Assembly: GCF_039537705.1 (NCBI RefSeq)
Contig: NZ_BAABBA010000016.1
Coordinates: forward strand, 34,135-98,134
Source of the DNA: Georgenia daeguensis
GTDB lineage: Bacteria > Actinomycetota > Actinomycetes > Actinomycetales > Actinomycetaceae
Direction of reading: 5' to 3'
DNA length: 64,000 nt
A model generated the notes under the pieces. That model saw nothing but the letters and a program-made list of their open reading frames with translations. It was not told the origin of the DNA and did not search any database. This document shows, piece after piece, positions 1-7,004 of the stretch (the stretch's first letter is position 1; each line of letters opens with the position of its first letter). A program made the position numbers and the translations under genes.

Positions 1-2135
1 CCGGCGTAGAGGTCGCCAGCGCGCCGGAGCTCGACTACCACGCGCTGAACGCGATGCTCAACCTGTACGACGCGGACGGCAAGATCCAGTTCGACGCCGA
101 CCGTGAGGCGGCGCGTCAGTACTTCCTCCAGCACGTCAACCAGAACACCGTCTTCTTCCACACCCTCAAGGAGAAGCTCGACTACCTGGTCGAGGAGGGC
201 TACTACGAGGGCGAGGTGCTCGCCAAGTACTCCTTCGAGTTCCTCACGAAGCTCTGGGACCTCGCGTGGTCGAAGAAGTTCCGGTTCGACACCTTCCTCG
301 GCGCGTTCAAGTACTACACGTCGTACACGCTCAAGACCTTCGACGGTAAGCGCTACCTCGAGCGGTTCGAGGACCGCGTGGTCATGGTCTCCCTCGCCCT
401 GGCCGACGGCGACGAGACGCTGGCGACGAACATGGTCGAGGAGATCCTCGCCGGCCGCTTCCAGCCCGCGACCCCCACGTTCCTCAACGCCGGCAAGGCG
501 CAGCGCGGCGAGCTCGTCAGCTGCTTCCTGCTGCGCGTCGAGGACAACATGGAGTCGATCGCCCGCGGCATCAACTCCGCGCTCCAGCTCTCCAAGCGTG
601 GCGGGGGCGTGGCGCTGTCCCTGACGAACATCCGCGAGGCCGGCGCCCCGATCAAGAAGATCCAGAACCAGTCCTCGGGCGTCATCCCCGTGATGAAGCT
701 CCTCGAGGACTCCTTCTCCTACGCCAACCAGCTCGGGGCCCGCCAGGGCGCCGGTGCGGTGTACCTCAACGCCCACCACCCCGACATCATGAAGTTCCTC
801 GACACCAAGCGGGAGAACGCGGACGAGAAGATCCGCATCAAGACCCTCTCCCTCGGCGTGGTGATCCCGGACATCACCTTCGAGCTCGCCAAGAAGAACG
901 AGGACATGTACCTGTTCTCGCCCTACGACGTCGAGCGCGTCTACGGGGTGCCGTTCTCCGAGGTGAACGTCTCGGAGAAGTACCACGAGATGGTCGACGA
1001 CGGCCGGATCAAGAAGACCAAGCTCAACGCGCGCGACTTCTTCCAGACCCTCGCCGAGCTGCAGTTCGAGTCGGGCTACCCCTACATCGTGTTCGAGGAC
1101 ACGGTGAACCGGGCCAACCCGATCAAGGGCAAGATCACCATGTCGAACCTGTGCTCGGAGATCCTCCAGGTCTCCACTCCCTCGACGTTCAACGAGGACC
1201 TCAGCTACGCCCAGGTCGGCAAGGACATCTCCTGCAACCTCGGCTCGCTGAACATCGCCAAGGCCATGGACTCCCCGGACCTCGGGAAGACGGTCGGCAC
1301 GGCGATCCGCGCGCTGACCGCCGTCGCCGACCAGACCCACATCTGGTCCGTTCCCTCGGTCGAGCAGGGCAACAACGACTCCCACGCCATCGGCCTGGGG
1401 CAGATGAACCTGCACGGGTACCTAGCGCGCGAGCGGATCTTCTACGGCTCCGAGGAGGGCCTGGACTTCACGAACATGTACTTCTACACGGTGGCGTTCC
1501 ACGCCATCGCGGAGTCCAACAAGATCGCCATCGAGAAGGGCCAGACCTTCAAGGGCTTCGAGGACTCCAAGTACGCCAGCGGCGAGTACTTCGAGAAGTA
1601 CGTCAGCGGCACCTGGGAGCCGCGCACCGAGCGGGTGCGTCAGCTCTTCGCCGACGCCGGCGTGCACATCCCCACGCAGGAGGACTGGCGCGCGCTGGCC
1701 GAGTCGGTGAAGCAGCACGGCATCTACAACCAGAACCTCCAGGCCGTCCCGCCGACCGGCTCGATCTCCTACATCAACAACTCCACGTCCTCCATCCACC
1801 CGATCGTGTCCAAGGTGGAGATCCGCAAGGAGGGCAAGATCGGGCGGGTGTACTACCCGGCGCCGTACATGACGAACGACAACGTCGAGTACTACGAGGA
1901 CGCCTACGAGATCGGCCCCGAGAAGATCATCGACACCTACGCCGAGGCCACGCAGCACGTGGACCAAGGCCTGTCGCTGACGCTGTTCTTCAAGGACACC
2001 GCCACCACCCGTGACGTGAACAGGGCCCAGATCTACGCCTGGCGCAAGGGCATCAAGACGCTCTACTACATCCGCGTCCGCCAGCTCGCCCTCGAGGGGA
2101 CCGAGGTCGAGGGCTGCGTCAGCTGCATGCTCTGA
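1..2135 (+). CDS. nrdE: Class Ib ribonucleoside-diphosphate reductase, alpha subunit (5' end off window)
   Basis: Reduces ribonucleoside diphosphates to deoxy forms in the cytoplasm together with NrdF. The reading frame is already open at base 3 and encodes the family's N-terminal stretch DYHALNAMLNLYDADGK, so the ATG at 54 is internal and the true start lies just upstream of the window; only a few residues appear to be missing. Active-site features visible are the redox cysteine in GELVSCFLL (near 522), the NLCSE segment (near 1146) that carries the catalytic Asn-Cys-Glu triad, the SYINNSTSSIHP segment, and the C-terminal GCVSCML tail whose CxxC pair is recharged by NrdH-type glutaredoxin. 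nrdF follows 139 bases downstream; nrdH and nrdI, if present, would lie upstream. Confidence 0.97.
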   Translation, partial: GVEVASAPELDYHALNAMLNLYDADGKIQFDADREAARQYFLQHVNQNTVFFHTLKEKLDYLVEEGYYEGEVLAKYSFEFLTKLWDLAWSKKFRFDTFLGAFKYYTSYTLKTFDGKRYLERFEDRVVMVSLALADGDETLATNMVEEILAGRFQPATPTFLNAGKAQRGELVSCFLLRVEDNMESIARGINSALQLSKRGGGVALSLTNIREAGAPIKKIQNQSSGVIPVMKLLEDSFSYANQLGARQGAGAVYLNAHHPDIMKFLDTKRENADEKIRIKTLSLGVVIPDITFELAKKNEDMYLFSPYDVERVYGVPFSEVNVSEKYHEMVDDGRIKKTKLNARDFFQTLAELQFESGYPYIVFEDTVNRANPIKGKITMSNLCSEILQVSTPSTFNEDLSYAQVGKDISCNLGSLNIAKAMDSPDLGKTVGTAIRALTAVADQTHIWSVPSVEQGNNDSHAIGLGQMNLHGYLARERIFYGSEEGLDFTNMYFYTVAFHAIAESNKIAIEKGQTFKGFEDSKYASGEYFEKYVSGTWEPRTERVRQLFADAGVHIPTQEDWRALAESVKQHGIYNQNLQAVPPTGSISYINNSTSSIHPIVSKVEIRKEGKIGRVYYPAPYMTNDNVEYYEDAYEIGPEKIIDTYAEATQHVDQGLSLTLFFKDTATTRDVNRAQIYAWRKGIKTLYYIRVRQLALEGTEVEGCVSCML

Positions 2136-2274
2136 CACTCCCGCCGGCCGACGGCGGACGCCATGCTCCGCCGTCGGCCCCCGGTGGGAGGATCCCACCC
2201 GGGCGGTCCACCCCCGCCCCGCACAGCACACCCCGGCCCCGGTGCCGGCAGACGAAACAGGAGAGGCACGCACC

Positions 2275-3249
2275 GTGTCGGAGAAGCTGAAGCTGGTCAG
2301 CAGCGTCCAGGCCATCAACTGGAACCGCGTCCAGGACGACAAGGACGTCGAGGTCTGGGACCGCCTGACCTCCAACTTCTGGCTGCCCGAGAAGGTGCCG
2401 CTGTCCAACGACATCCAGTCGTGGGCGACGCTGACCGAGTCCGAGAAGCTCATGACCACGCGCGTCTTCACCGGGCTCACGCTCCTGGACACCATCCAGG
2501 GAACCGTCGGCGCCGTCTCGCTCATCCCGGACGCCGTGACCCCGCACGAGGAGGCCGTCTACACGAACATCGCGTTCATGGAGTCGGTCCACGCGAAGAG
2601 CTACTCCTCGATCTTCTCCACGCTGATCTCCTCCAAGGAGATCGACGAGGCCTTCCGCTGGTCGGAGGAGAACGAGAACCTCCAGCGCAAGGCCCAGATC
2701 GTCATGGACTACTACCGCGGCGACGACCCGGAGAAGCGCAAGGTCGCCTCGACCATGCTCGAGTCGTTCCTCTTCTACTCCGGCTTCTACGCGCCGATGT
2801 ACTGGTCCAGCCACGCCAAGCTGACCAACACCGCGGACCTGATCCGCCTGATCATCCGCGACGAGGCCGTCCACGGCTACTACATCGGCTACAAGTTCCA
2901 ACGGGCCCTGGAGAAGGCGTCCGCCGAGCGCCGCCAGGAGCTCAAGGACTACACGTTCGAGCTGCTCTTCGAGCTGTACGAGAACGAGGAGCAGTACACC
3001 GAGGACCTGTACGACCCGCTGGGGCTGACGGAGGACGTCAAGGCGTTCCTGCGGTACAACGCGAACAAGGCCCTGAACAACCTCGGCTACGAGGGCCTGT
3101 TCCCCAAGGACCAGACGAACGTCAGCCCGGCGATCCTCTCCGCGCTGAGCCCCAACGCGGACGAGAACCACGACTTCTTCTCCGGCTCCGGCTCCAGCTA
3201 CGTCATGGGCAAGGCCGTGAACACCGAGGACGAGGACTGGGACTTCTGA
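2275..3249 (+). CDS. nrdF: Class Ib ribonucleotide reductase, beta (radical-generating) subunit
   Basis: Holds the dimetal-tyrosyl radical cofactor used by NrdE. The start is GTG at 2275, behind AGGAGAGG at 2259-2266 with a suitable spacer; the in-frame GTG at 2242 would add 11 residues unlike the family. The product is 324 residues, a normal length. The metal ligands are recognisable: Asp in LLDTIQG, Glu and His in FMESVHAKSY, Glu in MLESFLFYSG, and Glu and His in RDEAVHGYY. The radical tyrosine is the Y of HAKSYSSIF. The C-terminus ends in acidic residues plus DWDF, the type of tail that docks onto NrdE. Probably cotranscribed with nrdE. Confidence 0.96.
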   Translation: MSEKLKLVSSVQAINWNRVQDDKDVEVWDRLTSNFWLPEKVPLSNDIQSWATLTESEKLMTTRVFTGLTLLDTIQGTVGAVSLIPDAVTPHEEAVYTNIAFMESVHAKSYSSIFSTLISSKEIDEAFRWSEENENLQRKAQIVMDYYRGDDPEKRKVASTMLESFLFYSGFYAPMYWSSHAKLTNTADLIRLIIRDEAVHGYYIGYKFQRALEKASAERRQELKDYTFELLFELYENEEQYTEDLYDPLGLTEDVKAFLRYNANKALNNLGYEGLFPKDQTNVSPAILSALSPNADENHDFFSGSGSSYVMGKAVNTEDEDWDF

Positions 3250-3267
3250 GGTCGTCGTGCCGAGCAA

Positions 3268-3340
3268 GGCCCTGACTGGCACTCTGCAGACTTCGCGGCG
3301 ACTCTGCGGCGAGAGTCGGTGCGTGGTGCCGGTCAGGGCC
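3268..3340. repeat. Long imperfect inverted repeat downstream of nrdF
   Basis: Arms GGCCCTGACTGGCAC (3268-3282) and GTGCCGGTCAGGGCC (3326-3340) pair over 15 positions with one G:T-type mismatch. Nested between them is a second hairpin, GACTCT (3300-3305) and AGAGTC (3312-3317), with a six-base loop. It lies 18 bases after the nrdF stop, so it may be a factor-independent-like terminator without a U tract, or a remnant of a small mobile element. No protein-coding gene is supported in 3250-3642. Confidence 0.6.
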
Positions 3341-3505
3341 GCCTTGTCGAAACGGATCGCCCGGGTCGCCTGAGGCGGCGTAGCCCACGAGCCGGTCCAG
3401 GTGGTCACGTCCGTGGCGGCTGTCCCCGCGGATCCCCGAAGGTGCAGAGGCCAGGCGGCCTCGAACGTGGCTGTGGAGTCTCGTCGTCGGCTCGCGGGTG
3501 GGCGC

Positions 3506-3590
3506 GTGGTGCCGCCGACGGGTCGTCAACTACCTCCAGGGTCCCGTTTCCGGCACGTGGTGCCGGATCTTCCCTGGTCGGCGGCACCAC
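3506..3590. repeat. Nested triple inverted repeat between nrdF and marR
   Basis: The outer arms GTGGTGCCGCCGAC (3506-3519) and GTCGGCGGCACCAC (3577-3590) are a perfect 14-bp inverted repeat. Inside are CCAGGG (3536-3541) with CCCTGG (3572-3577), and a tight hairpin CCGGCAC (3550-3556) with GTGCCGG (3560-3566). The whole element can fold as one long stem on either strand. It sits 53 bases from the 3' end of the convergent marR gene, so it could terminate transcription from one or both sides; its size is larger than a normal terminator and could also fit a REP/MITE-like element. Confidence 0.6.
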
Positions 3591-3642
3591 CACCCGTCTG
3601 GAGTGCCCGCCGGGTCGTCGCACGGGCCTGTGAGGGGAGGAG

Positions 3643-4173
3643 TCAGCGCTTGGCCGCCACCCCGTGGTGGCGTGGACCGAGCAGCTCGTCTGCGACCTCG
3701 CAGGGGTCCTGGCGGGTGTCGATGTCGCGGACGTCGCAGGCGACCCGGCGCACGAGGGTGCACAGGGTCTCGCGCTCGTCCGGGCCGAGCGGGGCGAGAA
3801 CAGCGTCCTGGGCGTCCTGGACGCGCCGCTCGAGCTCGGCCAACGTCCGGGTACCGGCGTCGGTGGCCACGATCTTGCGCTGCCGCCGGTCGGCCGGGTT
3901 GGGCCGGCGCTCGACCAGGCCCGCCTCGACGAGGTCGTCGATGAGGTAGGTCATCACGGACCGGTCGATGCCGAGATGGGCGGCCAGGGCGAGCTGGCTG
4001 GGCTGGTCGCCGTGGACCACGGTGCTGATGATCTGGTAGCCGCGGTGGCCGTGCGGGAGGTCTGCGAGAACCCCACTCATGGCGTCCTGGTAGGCGCGGA
4101 GAAGAACGCCTAGGGACCAGCCGAAGTCCTCGGCGTGGCCGCCGGGTCCACGGTCCTGGCGCTGAGTGCTCAC
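3643..4173 (-). CDS. MarR-family transcriptional regulator
   Basis: A dimeric winged-helix repressor, probably sensing a small aromatic or redox-active ligand. The 176-residue product has the MarR layout: an N-terminal dimerisation helix, a winged helix around residues 45-115 (SQLALAAHLGIDRSVMTYLIDDL as the recognition region) and the wing RRPNPADRRQRKIV. The start is taken as GTG at 4173; the frame stays open far upstream but that part is antisense to the next gene. It is transcribed away from the luciferase-like oxidoreductase operon across a 120-base gap with short palindromes, which suggests that it controls that operon and itself. Confidence 0.9.
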   Translation of the reverse strand: MSTQRQDRGPGGHAEDFGWSLGVLLRAYQDAMSGVLADLPHGHRGYQIISTVVHGDQPSQLALAAHLGIDRSVMTYLIDDLVEAGLVERRPNPADRRQRKIVATDAGTRTLAELERRVQDAQDAVLAPLGPDERETLCTLVRRVACDVRDIDTRQDPCEVADELLGPRHHGVAAKR

Positions 4174-4200
4174 CGACGGAATGTTATCCCGCGTTGAGTG

Positions 4201-4243
4201 GTTGCACAACACGTCGGCTGCGCATATCGTCTGTTCCGCAACA
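4201..4243. promoter_or_regulatory. Candidate MarR operator pair
   Basis: Two short dyads lie between marR and the divergent operon: GTTGCACAAC at 4201-4210 and TGTTCCGCAACA at 4232-4243. They also share a direct-repeat character (GTT-N-CAACAC). MarR proteins commonly bind short palindromes with TTG/CAA half sites in such divergent gaps. The assignment rests on position and symmetry only. Confidence 0.4.
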
Positions 4244-4293
4244 CATCTGGGGTGCGGAGGTTCCGTCGCCGGCAGAGTGGAAGGACCAGGGAC

Positions 4294-5349
4294 GTGGAGC
4301 TCGGGATCTACAGCTTCGGCGATGTCCAGCGCGACCCGGCGACGGGGCGGCTCGGCAGCACCGCCGACGCGCAGCGCAACCTGCTCGAGGCGATCCGGGT
4401 GGCCGACCAGGTCGGCCTGGACTACTTCGGGATCGGTGAGCATCACACCCGACAGATGCCGGCGTCGGCGGCCGCCACGGTGCTGGCCGGCGCCGCGACG
4501 ATCACGGACAACATCCGTCTGGGCTCGTCGGTGACCGTGCTGAGCACCGACGACCCGGTGCGTGTGTTCCAGCAGTTCGCGACCCTGGACGCGATCTCGG
4601 GCGGGCGGGCGGAGATCACCGCGGGCCGCGGCTCCTCGATCGAGTCCTTCCCGCTCTTCGGCTACGCCCTCGAGGACTACGACGCCCTGTACGAGGAGAA
4701 GCTGGCCCTGCTGATGCAGCTCAACGACCTGGGGGAGGACGAGCCCATCAGCTGGCGGGGCCGCTTCCGCGCCCCGCTGACCGACGCGGTCGTGGTGCCC
4801 CGGCCCGACGCCGGCAGGCTGCCCCTGTGGCGGGCCACCGGCGGCAGCCCGTCCTCCTCGATGCGCGCGGGCCAGCAGGGCCTGCCGCTCGCCTACGGCA
4901 TCATCGGCGGCCAGCCGGCCCGCTTCGCCGGACTGGCGGACCTGTACCGCACCGCCGCCCGGCGCGCCGGGCACCCCGAGGAGCGCATCAAGGTCGCCGT
5001 CGCGAACCTCGGTTTCGTCCACGAGGACGGCCAGCGCGCGAGGGACCTGTGGTTCACCCACTGGGGCAACATGATGGCCGCCCTCGCCCCGACCCGAGGG
5101 TGGCGTGGCCCCGACCGTCGTGTCTACGACCGCGACACCGCCCCGGACGGCGCCTTCTTCGTGGGCAACGCTGAGGAGGTCGCGGCCCGCATCGTGGCGC
5201 TGCACCGGGATCTGGGTCATGTGCGCCAGATCTTCCAGATCGACATCGGGCATCTGCCCCAGGCCGACTTCCTGCGCTCCGTCGAGCTGCTCGGCACCGA
5301 GGTCAAGCCGCTGGTCGACGCCGAGCTCGGCACCAAGGTGCCGGCATGA
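4294..5349 (+). CDS. LLM-class flavin-dependent oxidoreductase
   Basis: A luciferase-like TIM-barrel flavin enzyme of 351 residues. The start is GTG at 4294 behind AAGGA (4281-4285). Family signs include the opening strand ELGIYSFGD, the segment LDYFGIGEHHTRQMPASA, the substrate/flavin-site block SGGRAEITAGRGSSIESFPLFG and LPLWRATGGSPSSSMRAGQQGLPL cut across the C-terminal half. It most resembles the FMN-dependent branch that includes alkanal monooxygenase alpha-like proteins. First gene of an operon; its stop overlaps the next start by four bases (ATGA), so the two products are translationally coupled. Substrate unknown. Confidence 0.9.
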   Translation: MELGIYSFGDVQRDPATGRLGSTADAQRNLLEAIRVADQVGLDYFGIGEHHTRQMPASAAATVLAGAATITDNIRLGSSVTVLSTDDPVRVFQQFATLDAISGGRAEITAGRGSSIESFPLFGYALEDYDALYEEKLALLMQLNDLGEDEPISWRGRFRAPLTDAVVVPRPDAGRLPLWRATGGSPSSSMRAGQQGLPLAYGIIGGQPARFAGLADLYRTAARRAGHPEERIKVAVANLGFVHEDGQRARDLWFTHWGNMMAALAPTRGWRGPDRRVYDRDTAPDGAFFVGNAEEVAARIVALHRDLGHVRQIFQIDIGHLPQADFLRSVELLGTEVKPLVDAELGTKVPA

Positions 5350-5996
5350 GCCCCGCCCTCGGGATCCTGGGCGCCGGCCGGGTAGGGACGGCGATCGCCC
5401 GCCAGGCGCTGCGGACCGGGCACGACGTGGCGATCGCCGCGTCGGGCGACCCGGCCGACATCGACCTGATCGTGGAGGTGATGGCGCCCGGCGCGAGAGC
5501 CGTCACCGCGGCCGAGGCTGCCCGGACGGGCGACCTGGTGGTGCTGGCCGTGCCGCTGCGCAGGTACGCCACCCTTGACCCGGACATGCTCGCCGGCCGC
5601 GTCGTCGTCGATGCGATGAACTACTGGGCCGAGACCGACGGGCACATCCCCGCTCTCGGGGTCGCTCGATCCTCCTCGGAGATGGTCGCCGACCACCTGC
5701 CCGGCGCCCGGCTGGTCAAGACGCTGAACCACATCGGCTACCACGAGCTCGAGACCGACCACGCCCCCGCCGGCACACCGGACCGCCGCGCCCTGGCGGT
5801 GGCCGGGGACGACGGCGCCGCCCGCGCCGGCGTCCTGGAGCTGATCGAGCGCCTCGGCTTCGACGCCGTCGACGCCGGGCCGCTGGCGGCCGGGGTCGCC
5901 CTCGAGCCCGGGACCGAGATCTTCACCGGACGGCACGACCGGCGCGCCCTCGAGCGGCTGCTCGAACGCGCCGACGCCGCCCAGCCGACCCGCTGA
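5346..5996 (+). CDS. NAD(P)-binding protein, F420:NADPH oxidoreductase-like
   Basis: A 216-residue Rossmann protein with the dinucleotide motif GILGAGRVGTAIA at the N-terminus, followed by DLVVLAVPLRRYATLDPDML and VVVDAMNYW, the pattern of the NADPH-dependent F420 reductase (Fno/NADP-binding F420 oxidoreductase) family. Fno proteins move hydride between NADPH and deazaflavin F420. Here the gene is coupled to one LLM oxidoreductase and followed by two more, so it may recycle their reduced cofactor. True Fno and cofactor-independent members of this Rossmann family cannot be told apart by reading alone. Confidence 0.75.
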   Translation: MSPALGILGAGRVGTAIARQALRTGHDVAIAASGDPADIDLIVEVMAPGARAVTAAEAARTGDLVVLAVPLRRYATLDPDMLAGRVVVDAMNYWAETDGHIPALGVARSSSEMVADHLPGARLVKTLNHIGYHELETDHAPAGTPDRRALAVAGDDGAARAGVLELIERLGFDAVDAGPLAAGVALEPGTEIFTGRHDRRALERLLERADAAQPTR

Positions 5997-6031
5997 CCCG
6001 GCGCACCGAGACCTCCACGGAAGAAGGAAGC

Positions 6032-6976
6032 ATGCCCGACTACGGACACGACCTGCTGTTCGGGTCGTTCATCACCCCCACCAACGCCGCACCGGACCGG
6101 GTGATCGGCCTGGCCCAGCTCAGCGAGCAGCTCGGCCTGGACCTGGCCACCTTCCAGGACCACCCCTACCAGCCCGGCTTCCTCGACACCTGGACCCTGC
6201 TGAGCTGGGTCGCCGCCGAGACCGAACGCATCCACGTCGCCCCCAACGTCACCAACCTCCCGCTCCGTCCCCCGGCGGTGCTGGCCCGCGCGGCCGCGAG
6301 TCTGGACCTGCTCAGCGGCGGCCGGTTCGAGCTCGGCCTGGGCGCCGGCGGCTTCTGGGACGCCATCGAGGCCATGGGCGGCCGGCGGCTCACGGCCGGC
6401 CAGGGGGTCGACGCCCTGAGCGAGGCGATCGACATCATCCGCGGCACCTGGGACACCGGGAACCGCGAGCGGTTCGTGGTCGACGGCACCCACTACCGGG
6501 TCGACGGCGCCAAGCGCGGACCGGCGCCGGCCCACGACATCGGCATCTGGATCGGCGCCTACAAGCCCCGCATGCTGCGCCTGACCGGACGCCAGGCCGA
6601 CGGCTGGCTGCCGTCACTGGGCTACATCAAGAGCCTGCAGGACCTCTCCGACGCCAACGCGACCATCGACCAGGCCGCCACCGAGGCCGGCCGCGACCCG
6701 CGCGCCGTGCGCCGCTTCCTGAACATCGGCGGCCAGTTCACCCCCGAGTCGAGCAACCGCCTCCTGGTCGGCCCGCCCGAGCAGTGGGTCCAGCAGCTCG
6801 CCGCCCTGACCCTGCAGTACGGCTTCAGCGGCTACATCCTCATGGGCGACGACCCCACCACCCTGACGCTCTTCGCCCAGGAGGTCGCGCCCGCCCTGCG
6901 CGAGCTCGTCGCCGCCGAGCGGGCAGCGGCCCCCGCGGCTGCGACCGGGTCGAGCTTCTTCCGCGCCGGCAGCTGA
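6032..6976 (+). CDS. LLM-class F420/FMN-dependent oxidoreductase
   Basis: A 314-residue luciferase-like enzyme starting at ATG 6032 behind GAAGGAAG. It shows the LLM core: DYGHDLLFGSFITPTNA at the N-terminus, LATFQDHPYQPGFLDTWTLL, LSGGRFELGLGAGGFWDA and the C-terminal IWIGAYKPRMLRLTGRQADG. It is strikingly similar to the first 300 residues of the next gene across its whole length (shared blocks such as LATFQDHPYQP, DTWTLLSWVAA and RPPAV.ARAAASLDL), so the pair arose by tandem duplication. The next gene begins 28 bases downstream, consistent with one operon. Confidence 0.9.
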   Translation: MPDYGHDLLFGSFITPTNAAPDRVIGLAQLSEQLGLDLATFQDHPYQPGFLDTWTLLSWVAAETERIHVAPNVTNLPLRPPAVLARAAASLDLLSGGRFELGLGAGGFWDAIEAMGGRRLTAGQGVDALSEAIDIIRGTWDTGNRERFVVDGTHYRVDGAKRGPAPAHDIGIWIGAYKPRMLRLTGRQADGWLPSLGYIKSLQDLSDANATIDQAATEAGRDPRAVRRFLNIGGQFTPESSNRLLVGPPEQWVQQLAALTLQYGFSGYILMGDDPTTLTLFAQEVAPALRELVAAERAAAPAAATGSSFFRAGS

Positions 6977-7004
6977 CCCCCACCGAGACAAGAGAGAGAC
7001 GTTC

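Noticed and set aside
3643..5253. Extended minus-strand frame upstream of marR
   Set aside because: It runs antisense to the LLM gene; MarR homology starts near 4173.
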